Assembly: GCA_024710535.1 (NCBI GenBank)
Contig: JANJUO010000612.1
Location: 1-6,327, forward strand
DNA from: a bacterium
GTDB taxonomy: Bacteria > Bacteroidota > Ignavibacteria > Kapaibacteriales > UBA2268
Length of the DNA stretch: 6,327 nt
Direction of reading: 5' to 3'
The translations under genes and the position numbers were made by a program. Shown one piece after another: positions 1 through 6,327 of the stretch. The first letter of the stretch is position 1, and each line of letters starts with the position of its first letter. Under the pieces are notes generated by a model. The model made no database searches. It saw only the letters and a program-made list of their open reading frames with translations, and was not told where the DNA came from.

Positions 1-1812
1 TATTTAGAAAAAGCGACCATTCGCTTTGCCGGTGATTCCGGGGACGGAATGCAGTTAACCGGTACACAATTTTCAGAAAATATGGCCGGCTATGGAAATG
101 ATGTAAATACATTTCCTGATTACCCGTCCGAAATCAGAGCCCCTGAAGGTACACTTTATGGTGTATCGGCATACCAAATTCAGTTTGGCTCCAAAAAAGT
201 TCATACTCCGGGTGACAAAATTGACGTTCTGGTGGCTATGAATGCCTCCTCTCTCAAAGTTAATCTTAAGCACGTAAAAGAAGGCGGAGTGATTATTTTG
301 AACACTGCCGGCTTTAAAGACAAAAATCTCAAACTTGCAAAGTATGAAGTAAATCCTATTACTGATGGTTCATTAAGCAAATATCAAGTTTTTGCTTATG
401 ATATAAATGAAATGGTAAAAAATGCTTTGTCTGATATGGATTTACCTGCTAAAACTGTTACCAGAACAAAAAACCTTTTTGCTTTGGGCTTAACTTACTG
501 GCTTTTTGATAGACCACTTGACTTAACTGAATCTTGGTTGCAGAAAAAATTCAAAAAAGATCAAAAAATTGTTGATGCAAACATCAAAGTATTGCGTGCC
601 GGTTATTTCTTCGGAAGAGATAATCAGGAAATGGCAATCAGATATCACGTTAAGAAGGCTGATCTGAAGCCAGGTATTTATAGAAATATAACCGGTAATA
701 ATGCTGTTGCTCTTGGCTTGGTTACTGCCGCCAATAAAGCAAATCTCCCATTATTCCTCGGCTCATATCCTATAACTCCTGCAACTGAAATATTGCATTT
801 TATTTCAGGATACAAAAGATATGGTGCAAAACACATGCAGATGGAAGATGAAATCGGTGGTATCGTTTCAGCGATTGGTGCATCTTATGGTGGTGCTTTG
901 GCTTGCACAACGACTTCAGGTCCGGGTTTATCTTTGAAAGTTGAAGCAATGGGTTTGGCAGTTATGCTTGAATTGCCTTTGGTAATTGTTGACGTACAAC
1001 GTGCCGGACCATCAACAGGTTTGCCAACAAAAACTGAGCAGACCGACTTAAATATTGCTGTCTATGGCAGACATGGTGAGGCGCCTTTGGCTGTGATTGC
1101 GGCAAACAGTTCCACAGATTGTTTTGATGCAGCGTTTGAAGCATCAAGAATTGCAATTAAATATATGACTCCTGTTATTCTACTGACAGACGGATATATT
1201 GCTCAGGGCTCAGAAGCATGGCTCGTTCCTAACATTGATGATTTGCCTTCAATCGAAGTTGAATTTGCAAAAGACAAAGAAACATTTGCTCCATATAAAA
1301 GAGATCCTGAAACTCTTGCAAGAATGTGGGCTATTCCAGGTATGGAAGGTTTGGAGCATAGAATTGGCGGTTTGGAAAAAGAAGATGGCAGTGGAGTTGT
1401 TAGTCACGATCAGTTGAACCATGAAAAAATGGTTGGATTGAGAGCAAAGAAAATCGAAGGTATCACAAACGATATTCCTGAACAAGAAGTTCTTGGTGAT
1501 ACTGATGCAAAAGTATTATTATTAACTTGGGGCTCAACTCATGGCTCTGCAAAAATTGCTTTCGATAATTTGATTGAAAAAGGTTATAAATTGGCTTATG
1601 CTAATGTTAAATACTTGAATCCACTTCCACGAAATATGAAAGAGATTATAGAAAAATACGATACTATTTTACTCCCAGAAGTAAATACAGGACAGTTGAA
1701 AAACATTTTGCAATCCAAATTTATGAAGCCAATTCTCGGTTTCCATAAAATGCAAGGTGTTACTTTCACATCAATTGAAATTGAAAAAAAATTATTAGAA
1801 ATTTTAGGCTAA
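1..1812 (+). CDS. korA: 2-oxoacid (2-oxoglutarate):ferredoxin oxidoreductase, alpha subunit (gamma-alpha fusion), 5' partial
   Basis: Catalytic partner of the KorAB complex, a cytoplasmic enzyme that oxidatively decarboxylates a 2-oxoacid with CoA and passes electrons to ferredoxin; in reductive TCA organisms it can run in reverse. The frame is open from base 1, so 603 residues are visible and the true start lies upstream; the ATG at 49 falls inside the conserved GDSGDG motif (visible residues 11-16) and cannot be the start. Residues about 1-200 are the gamma domain. The pyrimidine-binding alpha domain follows, with YPITPAT (256-262), MEDEIGG (281-287) and TTTSGPG (303-309). The C-terminal 100 residues form the transketolase-C-like domain (LLLTWGS, then LNPLPR). 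Length and order match the fused two-subunit family, not the four-subunit type. korB follows after 13 bases, presumably in the same operon. Preference for 2-oxoglutarate over pyruvate or other oxoacids is inferred from the family architecture, not from a visible residue. Confidence 0.93.
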   Translation, partial: YLEKATIRFAGDSGDGMQLTGTQFSENMAGYGNDVNTFPDYPSEIRAPEGTLYGVSAYQIQFGSKKVHTPGDKIDVLVAMNASSLKVNLKHVKEGGVIILNTAGFKDKNLKLAKYEVNPITDGSLSKYQVFAYDINEMVKNALSDMDLPAKTVTRTKNLFALGLTYWLFDRPLDLTESWLQKKFKKDQKIVDANIKVLRAGYFFGRDNQEMAIRYHVKKADLKPGIYRNITGNNAVALGLVTAANKANLPLFLGSYPITPATEILHFISGYKRYGAKHMQMEDEIGGIVSAIGASYGGALACTTTSGPGLSLKVEAMGLAVMLELPLVIVDVQRAGPSTGLPTKTEQTDLNIAVYGRHGEAPLAVIAANSSTDCFDAAFEASRIAIKYMTPVILLTDGYIAQGSEAWLVPNIDDLPSIEVEFAKDKETFAPYKRDPETLARMWAIPGMEGLEHRIGGLEKEDGSGVVSHDQLNHEKMVGLRAKKIEGITNDIPEQEVLGDTDAKVLLLTWGSTHGSAKIAFDNLIEKGYKLAYANVKYLNPLPRNMKEIIEKYDTILLPEVNTGQLKNILQSKFMKPILGFHKMQGVTFTSIEIEKKLLEILG

Positions 1813-1816
1813 GAGG
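1811..1816 (+). promoter_or_regulatory. Ribosome binding site of korB
   Basis: The purine run AAGAGG overlaps the last bases of the korA stop codon and lies 9 bases before the ATG at 1826. It supports that ATG over the in-frame ATG at 1835. Another ATG at 1819 is in a different frame and meets a stop after seven codons. It is one of the few recognisable Shine-Dalgarno-like sites in the window. Confidence 0.6.
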
Positions 1817-1825
1817 CAATGAATT

Positions 1826-2875
1826 ATGACAACAATGCTTGATCAAATTATAAATAAAGAGCATTTCGGAACTTTATCATACACTCCGAAAGATTTCAAA
1901 GCCGATATAGATGTTAGATGGTGTGCAGGATGTGGAGGATTTTCGATTCTTGCTCAAGTACAGAGAATTCTACCGGAATTAAACATTCCAAAAGAAAAAT
2001 TTGCATTTATTTCTGGTATCGGTTGTTCAAGTCGTTTTCCATATTATATGGATGTTTATGGCTTCCATTCAATCCACGGTAGAGCATTAGCAGTTGCATC
2101 AGGTTTGAAAGTTGCAAGACCTGACCTTTCTGTTTGGGTTGTTACAGGTGATGGCGATAATATGAGTATCGGTGGCAATCACTTTATTCATGCTTGCAGA
2201 AGAAACGTGAATTTGCAGGTAATTATGTTCAACAATGAAATTTATTCTCTTACAAAAGGGCAGGCATCTCCCCTTTCAAGAGTTGGACAAAAAACAAAAT
2301 CTTCTCCATTTGGCGTGCTTGATGAACCATTCAATCCATCATCACTCGCTTTGGGTGCGGGCGCTACTTTTGTGGCTCGCGGTTATGATAAAGATACTAC
2401 TCAAATCAAACATCTTTTCGAAAGAGCTGCCAAACATAACGGTTTTGCTTTTGTTGAAATCTATACTAATTGCGTTATTTTCAATGATGGCGCCTTCGAA
2501 GAATATACAGCAAGAGAAACCAAAAGAGAAACAACTATCAATCTTGAGCACGGAAAACCATTGATTTTCGGTGAAAAATTCAATAAAGGTATCAAACTTG
2601 ACGGCTATCGTCCGGTTGTTGTTGATTTGAATGATGGCGTTCATTCTGTAAATGATCTTATTGTTCATAATGAACATGATTCCACACTTGCATTTATCTT
2701 GTCTGATATGTCATTCAATCCTGAATTACCACGTCCAATGGGCGTTATTCAAGCAATTGAAAAATTATCTTATGACCAAAAAACTACTATGCAAATTGAT
2801 GATATTCAAGGCAGAATGGGTGTTGGTAATGTTCAAGATTTACTACGTGGCGATGATTTCTGGGAAATCAAGTAG
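1826..2875 (+). CDS. korB: 2-oxoacid (2-oxoglutarate):ferredoxin oxidoreductase, beta subunit
   Basis: Thiamine-diphosphate- and iron-sulfur-binding subunit that completes the enzyme with KorA. In the 349-residue product, the TPP-binding core has the GDGD motif (108-111) followed by N112 and, later, FNNEIYSLTKGQ (135-146). Four cysteines sit where the single [4Fe-4S] cluster ligands of this family are expected: C33 and C36 in WCAGCG, C67 in GIGCSSR, and C216 in the IYTNC segment. The GFHSIHGRA segment (79-87) is also typical. Residues after about 225 form the usual KorB C-terminal extension. Length agrees with two-subunit KorB proteins (roughly 340 residues). No separate ferredoxin-like delta subunit follows; the gene ends at a strong terminator. 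The start at 1826 is chosen because of the AAGAGG site and the 13-base spacing from korA. Pyruvate or a branched-chain oxoacid as substrate is possible but less likely given the paired fused alpha subunit. Confidence 0.94.
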   Translation: MTTMLDQIINKEHFGTLSYTPKDFKADIDVRWCAGCGGFSILAQVQRILPELNIPKEKFAFISGIGCSSRFPYYMDVYGFHSIHGRALAVASGLKVARPDLSVWVVTGDGDNMSIGGNHFIHACRRNVNLQVIMFNNEIYSLTKGQASPLSRVGQKTKSSPFGVLDEPFNPSSLALGAGATFVARGYDKDTTQIKHLFERAAKHNGFAFVEIYTNCVIFNDGAFEEYTARETKRETTINLEHGKPLIFGEKFNKGIKLDGYRPVVVDLNDGVHSVNDLIVHNEHDSTLAFILSDMSFNPELPRPMGVIQAIEKLSYDQKTTMQIDDIQGRMGVGNVQDLLRGDDFWEIK

Positions 2876-2897
2876 TATTGATTTTCATTTTTCAAAT

Positions 2898-2927
2898 AAA
2901 AAAGTCCTGATTTTTCAGGACTTTTTT
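2898..2927. terminator. Bidirectional intrinsic terminator shared by korB and rtcB
   Basis: A perfect 13-base-pair inverted repeat: the left arm 2898-2910 (AAAAAAGTCCTGA) pairs with the right arm 2915-2927 around a TTTT loop. The GC-containing core is GTCCTGA/TCAGGAC, flanked by A6 and T6, so either strand's RNA forms a stem followed by a U tract. It begins 22 bases after the korB stop. On the other strand it begins 3 bases after the rtcB stop, so it fits both convergent genes. Perfect symmetry and position make this the firmest non-coding call in the window. Confidence 0.92.
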
Positions 2928-2930
2928 GAT

Positions 2931-4097
2931 TTAACCTTTGATCACAGCCAACGGCTTCAATTCTGTAACTATTTCAACAAGTTCGGTTTGGTTTGCCATA
3001 ACTAAATCAATATTTTTATATGCTCCGGGAGCTTCATCCAAATCCTTTGTATGTCTTATTCCATGAATGATTCCTTTTGCATCCATTTTGCGAATTTCCT
3101 CATTCAAATCAAGTAGTTTCTGTGCCCTGGTTCTACTGTGAATTCTTCCTGCACCATGAGAGCAGGACTCAAAACTTGATGAATGCCCCTTCCCTTTTAC
3201 GATATAACTTTTGGTTCCTTGCGATCCGGGAATTATTCCAATGAGATTCTGATTTGCTTTTGTTGCTCCCTTTCGATGCACAAATACTTTCTCTCCAAAA
3301 TGCTCTTCGAGAGCGGCATAATTATGAGGAATATTAATTAATTCGTCAAACTTGATATTGCCATTAAATTCCAAAAATCTCTCCTGAATTCTCTGCATCA
3401 TCAATTTTCTATTTGCTAATGCAAAATCCACGCAAAATTGCATTTCGTTCAAATACTGCTGTCCCTCGCTACTTTCGGAATCCAAATATGCTAATTGCCA
3501 ATTCAGAGGAACGAGAGAATTATTTTCTTGATTAATGTTAATTGCAAGTTTATTATAAAAATCAGCAACGGTTTTTCCTATATTTCTGCTACCTGAATGT
3601 ATCATTATCCATATAAATCCCTCATCATCAGATTGAATTTCAATAAAATGATTACCACCTCCAAGCGTACCAATCTGCTTCAGAGCCGAATTATATTCCT
3701 TCAAAGCGATTGAATCGTTATGCAATTTTGATGTATCAGGCATCAGATTTTCAGACTGTGCTTTCTTATGATGATTGAAACCAACAGGTACATCAAGTCG
3801 GATTTTTCCCATAATTTTCTTTAATTCATCTTTATAAATATGGTCAAGATTGGTTTTGACGGCACACATTCCACAACCAATATCAACTCCAACTGCATTT
3901 GGGATAATAACATTTTTTGTGGCAAGCACTCCACCAATTGGCATTCCAAATCCGATATGTGCATCAGGCATTAATGCAACATGACTAAATGCAAATGGTA
4001 AATTTGCCAGATTTTTTACTTGCTCTAAAGTTCCCTCATCAACATCATCGAGCCATAATTTGATTGGTATTCTCTCACTTTTGATTTCACTAATCAT
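2931..4097 (-). CDS. rtcB: RNA-splicing ligase RtcB (3'-phosphate/5'-hydroxyl RNA ligase)
   Basis: RtcB joins RNA ends bearing 2',3'-cyclic or 3'-phosphate to 5'-hydroxyl ends, using GTP and Mn2+ through a histidine-GMP intermediate; it acts in the cytoplasm in RNA repair and, in some organisms, tRNA splicing. The 388-residue product has every expected active-site motif: D72 and C75 in VDIGCGM (metal ligands), N149-H150 in GGGNHFIE, H167 in HSGSRNIG, H258 in the PHNYA segment, a GSQGTKSY loop (291-298), and H314 in SCSHGAGR, which by alignment with known RtcB proteins is the guanylylated histidine. Length is close to the E. coli protein (408). The ATG is preceded by only a weak GGTG about 5 bases upstream. 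No rtcA, prfH, archease or rtcR neighbour is present here, and no tRNA lies nearby, so its RNA target is not indicated by context. The gene converges on korB and shares its terminator. Confidence 0.95.
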   Translation of the reverse strand: MISEIKSERIPIKLWLDDVDEGTLEQVKNLANLPFAFSHVALMPDAHIGFGMPIGGVLATKNVIIPNAVGVDIGCGMCAVKTNLDHIYKDELKKIMGKIRLDVPVGFNHHKKAQSENLMPDTSKLHNDSIALKEYNSALKQIGTLGGGNHFIEIQSDDEGFIWIMIHSGSRNIGKTVADFYNKLAININQENNSLVPLNWQLAYLDSESSEGQQYLNEMQFCVDFALANRKLMMQRIQERFLEFNGNIKFDELINIPHNYAALEEHFGEKVFVHRKGATKANQNLIGIIPGSQGTKSYIVKGKGHSSSFESCSHGAGRIHSRTRAQKLLDLNEEIRKMDAKGIIHGIRHTKDLDEAPGAYKNIDLVMANQTELVEIVTELKPLAVIKG

Positions 4098-4318
4098 AAA
4101 TACACCATAATTAAAATTTATATGAATTAAAGTGACGAAATAAAGAATTGTTTTATTTCAAATAAATTTACTTCTCAAACAAAGTAAACAAACTAAAGTT
4201 TTTTGTTACTATTCTGCCGAATCAAAAATAAATCAAAACAGTTGAGTAGTTTCGTTTTTTTGATAAAAGAAAAAACAATAATTCAAATGGCTAAGAAGTG
4301 AGTTTGTGTTTTATATTT
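4098..4318. other. Intergenic region upstream of rtcB
   Basis: This 221-base A/T-rich gap lies between the ABC ATPase stop and the rtcB start, both on the minus strand, so it should contain the end of the ATPase transcript and the rtcB promoter. I see no ORF of useful length and no RNA gene. It holds two weak AT-only inverted repeats: 4137-4144 with 4152-4159 (8 bp, 7-base loop) and 4254-4260 with 4270-4276 (7 bp). Neither has a GC core, so neither is a convincing terminator. A near-tandem 9-base pair (ACAAAGTAA, ACAAACTAA) sits at 4179-4196. No promoter can be fixed by eye. Confidence 0.5.
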
Positions 4319-5401
4319 CTATAATCTTTGCCCATTAGAATCAAAAATAATAATGGAATTTTGCTCCGATTTAATCAAAATTTCATCACCGGTTTTATTT
4401 GAAATTTCAGCAATTGTTCTTAAACATTTTGCTTTGTCATCAGTTTTGAAATAAATTATACTTTCGAATCCCAAATATTCTATATTAGTTATTCTTGTTG
4501 AAAAAGTATTTATATCCATTTCATTGCTAATCATAATTTTTTCGGGTCTGATTCCAAGAGTTGCATTTTGCTCTTTTGCTTTGGTTCGGAAATTAGATTC
4601 ACTTAATTGAAAAACATTTCCACTTTTATTTTCTATAAATTTAATTCCATTATCAAGCACTATCTTACCTTCAAAAAAATTCATTTGCGGACTGCCGATA
4701 AATCCAGCAACAAAAATATTATCAGGTTGATTGTATAATTCCGCAGGGCTTGCAATTTGCTGAATTATCCCATCTTTCATCACAACAAGTCTATCGCCCA
4801 TAGTCATAGCTTCGGTTTGATCGTGGGTAACATAGATTGAAGTTGCGCCAATATTTCTCTGTAAATTTATAATTTCGGTACGCATCATAACCCGCAGTTT
4901 TGCATCCAAATTGGATAATGGTTCATCAAATAAAAATACATCGGGCTTTCTTGCAATAGCCCTGCCGAGAGCAACTCTTTGTCTTTGACCACCGGAAAGT
5001 TCTTTTGGCTTACGATTGAGATAATCTGCAAGATCAACAATTTGAGCAATTTCATCAACCCTTTTTTTGATATTCTGCTTACTTTCTTTGGCAATTTTCA
5101 AGGGGAATGCGATGTTTTCAAAAACTGTAAGATGAGGATATAATGCGTAATTCTGAAAAACCATACCAATTCTTCTATCTTTTGGAGCAACGTCATTTAT
5201 CAATTTTCCATCAAAATAAATTTCACCGGAAGTGATCTCTTCCAATCCTGCAGTCATTCTAAGAATTGTGGATTTTCCACAGCCGGATGGACCAACTAAT
5301 ACAAGAAATTCCCCTTTTTTTACATTGAAATTTGCATTAGCAACCGCAAATAACTCTTGATTATATTTTTTATTTATATTTTTGTATTCTATTTCTATCA
5401 T
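4319..5401 (-). CDS. ABC transporter ATP-binding protein, MalK/UgpC/MsmK family
   Basis: ATPase subunit of an importer of the carbohydrate/glycerol-phosphate (CUT1) type, working on the inner face of the cytoplasmic membrane. The 360-residue product has a complete nucleotide-binding domain: Walker A GPSGCGKST (37-45), Q-loop Q83 in MVFQNYALYPH, signature LSGGQ (135-139), Walker B VFLFDEP with E160, D-loop SNLDAKLR (163-170) and switch H193 in VTHDQ. After about residue 235 comes the regulatory TOBE-type region, with the LGIRPE motif (about 283-288) characteristic of MalK-like proteins. Length matches the family (about 350-380). The start ATG comes one base after the stop of the DUF5683 gene, with no Shine-Dalgarno site, which suggests translational coupling or reinitiation. 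No permease or substrate-binding gene is in view. It may serve transporters encoded elsewhere, as MsmK does in streptococci. The substrate cannot be deduced; names such as ugpC would reflect similarity only. Confidence 0.9.
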   Translation of the reverse strand: MIEIEYKNINKKYNQELFAVANANFNVKKGEFLVLVGPSGCGKSTILRMTAGLEEITSGEIYFDGKLINDVAPKDRRIGMVFQNYALYPHLTVFENIAFPLKIAKESKQNIKKRVDEIAQIVDLADYLNRKPKELSGGQRQRVALGRAIARKPDVFLFDEPLSNLDAKLRVMMRTEIINLQRNIGATSIYVTHDQTEAMTMGDRLVVMKDGIIQQIASPAELYNQPDNIFVAGFIGSPQMNFFEGKIVLDNGIKFIENKSGNVFQLSESNFRTKAKEQNATLGIRPEKIMISNEMDINTFSTRITNIEYLGFESIIYFKTDDKAKCLRTIAEISNKTGDEILIKSEQNSIIIFDSNGQRL

Positions 5402-5402
5402 A

Positions 5403-5936
5403 TTAAAATTTTATCGTTAGTCCAATTAAAAAATTGCCTTCTTTTCCGAATGTGTATCCCAAACCAAAATTATCATCTACATTAAAATCATATAAATGTG
5501 CGCCTGTATAGGCATCCACTGCCGCAAAGATATACACAACAAGCAAATAAAATGCACTTTGATCGCGATTATCCCGAAAATATTCACGCCTAAGTTTGGT
5601 TATACTATAATCAGGATGCGTTTTCTCGAGTGTAGTCAAATAATCTGCTTCTTTTTGATATTCGGAATTATTCCAAATAATTGCTCCATATAAGCCGGCG
5701 GCTCCAGCAAAAAAAATCGGTGCTTTCCAGTAACTTTCCACATACCATTGTCCCCAGCCAGGAAATGCAAGCGAGCGCCAAACTGCTCCCATTGGATCTT
5801 TGCTAAGTTTTGCAAAAGTAGGTTGAGTCTTTATCGAAGTACTATCTGCAACTTTAGATGTATCAGGTTGCTGTGCATTACAATGAAAATAAATCCCAAA
5901 CAGAAGCAATATTAATATTATATTTTTCAATTTCAA
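5403..5936 (-). CDS. DUF5683 family envelope protein with signal peptide, TTG start
   Basis: Function unknown. The 177-residue product begins with a typical Sec signal peptide: Lys-rich start, hydrophobic core IILILLLFG (6-14), probable cleavage after CNA at 21. A Ser/Thr-rich linker follows, then the DUF5683 signature: SLAFPGWGQWY (55-65), SYWKAP (68-73), an arginine/aspartate-rich RDNRD (121-125) and VDAYTGAHL (140-148). Two hydrophobic stretches (about 73-88 and 128-140) could be membrane segments. The last residues alternate and end in phenylalanine (LTIKF), resembling the terminal strand of outer-membrane proteins, so an outer-membrane or periplasmic location is plausible but unproven. 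No in-frame ATG precedes the signal peptide: an in-frame TAA stands four codons before TTG 5936, and the next Met is residue 49, beyond the signal peptide. TTG at 5936 (or TTG at 5930) is therefore the likely start. It lies 37 bases after the phosphatidyltransferase stop and is coupled to the downstream ATPase. Confidence 0.83.
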   Translation of the reverse strand: MKLKNIILILLLFGIYFHCNAQQPDTSKVADSTSIKTQPTFAKLSKDPMGAVWRSLAFPGWGQWYVESYWKAPIFFAGAAGLYGAIIWNNSEYQKEADYLTTLEKTHPDYSITKLRREYFRDNRDQSAFYLLVVYIFAAVDAYTGAHLYDFNVDDNFGLGYTFGKEGNFLIGLTIKF

Positions 5937-5964
5937 TTCAACATTTTAATAAAACAGAAGCAAT
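5898..5964. repeat. 13-base direct repeat flanking the DUF5683 start
   Basis: AAACAGAAGCAAT occurs exactly at 5898-5910 and again at 5952-5964, a period of 54 bases (18 codons). One copy encodes the LLLF core of the DUF5683 signal peptide. The other lies between that gene and the phosphatidyltransferase gene, in the same frame but cut off by a TAA two codons later. The sequences between and beyond the copies are not clearly related, so this may be chance in AT-rich DNA or the remnant of a local duplication. Confidence 0.5.
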
Positions 5965-5973
5965 GACGATTTC

Positions 5974-6327
5974 TTAATTATTTTGTGATATTTTTTTTAA
6001 TTCTTCAAACATTCTAATTGCATAAACTACCAGAGTATAAGCCATTGCCGCAAGCGATAGATACATTCCATAAATATATGCAGGTGTATAATCAAGCAAA
6101 ATTAGAATAATTACTGAAGAAATCAAAACAAATGTGGCTTTGCCTTCGAAATTTGAGGGCAGAACATAATTCATCTTCTTTTTGGCATAAAATCCGCCAA
6201 TTAGAATTAGAATATCGCGTGTGATAATTGCCGCAACAAACCAGACTGGAATAATATCCATAATCATCACTGTAATTGCAATACTTCCAAGAAATAATTT
6301 ATCTGCAACAGGATCGAGGATCTTTCC
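5974..6327 (-). CDS. CDP-alcohol phosphatidyltransferase family protein (PgsA- or cardiolipin-synthase-like), 5' partial
   Basis: Integral membrane enzyme that transfers a phosphatidyl group from CDP-diacylglycerol to an alcohol in phospholipid synthesis. The frame is open to base 6327, so the N-terminal part lies outside the window; 117 residues are visible. They open with GKILDPVADK, which is the second half of the family's catalytic motif (G-x3-D-x3-D: G1, D5, D9), where the last Asp is the expected catalytic base. Hydrophobic segments follow at about 11-47 and 64-104, with a conserved-looking EGKATF (61-66) between them where PgsA proteins have a GKxKT-like motif. GTG and ATG codons near 6260-6270 are internal, since they would remove the catalytic motif. 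The segment IITRDILILIG has Arg-Asp where typical PgsA has Arg-Glu, which leans toward cardiolipin-synthase-like members, but the substrate cannot be settled from this half. It is followed 37 bases later by the DUF5683 gene, with no terminator between them, suggesting one operon. Confidence 0.87.
   Translation of the reverse strand, partial: GKILDPVADKLFLGSIAITVMIMDIIPVWFVAAIITRDILILIGGFYAKKKMNYVLPSNFEGKATFVLISSVIILILLDYTPAYIYGMYLSLAAMAYTLVVYAIRMFEELKKISQNN

Noticed and set aside
2342..2677. Minus-strand open frame of 111 codons inside korB
   Set aside because: It is an antisense shadow of a strongly conserved gene, with no recognisable domain or ribosome site.
2652..3005. Plus-strand open frame running from korB through the terminator into rtcB
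   Set aside because: It overlaps two confidently identified genes in other frames and crosses a strong terminator, and its translation has no recognisable motif.
4137..4159. Inverted repeat GAAATAAA/TTTATTTC as a possible terminator or 5' UTR regulator of rtcB
   Set aside because: The stem is only 8 bp with a single G-C pair and no U tract; it would be weak and is common in AT-rich DNA.
4223..4230. Minus-strand TATTTTTG, matching the Bacteroidota TAnnTTTG promoter element, upstream of rtcB
   Set aside because: No TTTG-like -33 element sits at the expected distance, it is over 120 bases from the start codon, and such a motif is expected by chance in sequence this AT-rich.
4254..4276. GTTTTTT/AAAAAAC hairpin as terminator of the ABC ATPase transcript
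   Set aside because: The stem is seven pairs, almost all A-T, with no GC core, so it would be unstable.
5496..5693. Plus-strand 65-codon frame, cysteine-rich, opposite the DUF5683 gene
   Set aside because: It is antisense to a conserved protein family and lacks a ribosome site or neighbours on that strand; the composition follows from the opposite coding strand.
5403..5936. DUF5683 product as a lipoprotein acylated at Cys19
   Set aside because: The residues before the cysteine (YFHC) do not fit a lipobox, which needs a small residue at -1 and usually Leu at -3; ordinary signal-peptidase cleavage after CNA fits better.

Overview
The window reads as ordinary chromosomal DNA from an AT-rich bacterium of the FCB group (Bacteroidota, Chlorobiota, Ignavibacteriota or Kapaibacteriota). 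The evidence is a DUF5683-type envelope protein, a family best known from these phyla, a two-subunit 2-oxoacid:ferredoxin oxidoreductase of the long gamma-alpha fusion type, weak or absent Shine-Dalgarno sites at most starts, and A/T-rich third codon positions. The exact lineage cannot be fixed from this sequence alone.

Left part (1-2927, plus strand): korA, which enters from beyond the left edge, is followed after 13 bases by korB. Together they encode the two subunits of a thiamine-diphosphate, [4Fe-4S] 2-oxoacid (probably 2-oxoglutarate):ferredoxin oxidoreductase. The pair ends at a strong symmetric hairpin that can also stop transcription arriving from the opposite strand.

Middle (2931-4318, minus strand): rtcB, a 3'-phosphate RNA ligase with all expected active-site residues, converges on korB and ends 3 bases from the shared terminator. 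It is preceded by a 221-base A/T-rich intergenic stretch that should hold its promoter, though I cannot place one securely.

Right part (4319-6327, minus strand): three closely spaced genes run leftward in a probable operon. They are a CDP-alcohol phosphatidyltransferase (phospholipid synthesis, entering from beyond the right edge), a secreted or membrane DUF5683 protein, and a MalK/UgpC-type ABC ATPase whose start lies one base after the DUF5683 stop. No permease or solute-binding gene accompanies the ATPase here.

The two halves have no obvious functional link: central carbon and redox metabolism on the left, RNA repair in the middle, envelope and lipid functions on the right. I found no tRNA, rRNA, CRISPR array, mobile element or defence-like cassette, and no convincing undescribed system. 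The points most worth a second look are the non-ATG start of the DUF5683 gene, with a three-codon mini-ORF and a 13-base repeat around it, and the orphan ABC ATPase coupled to that gene.
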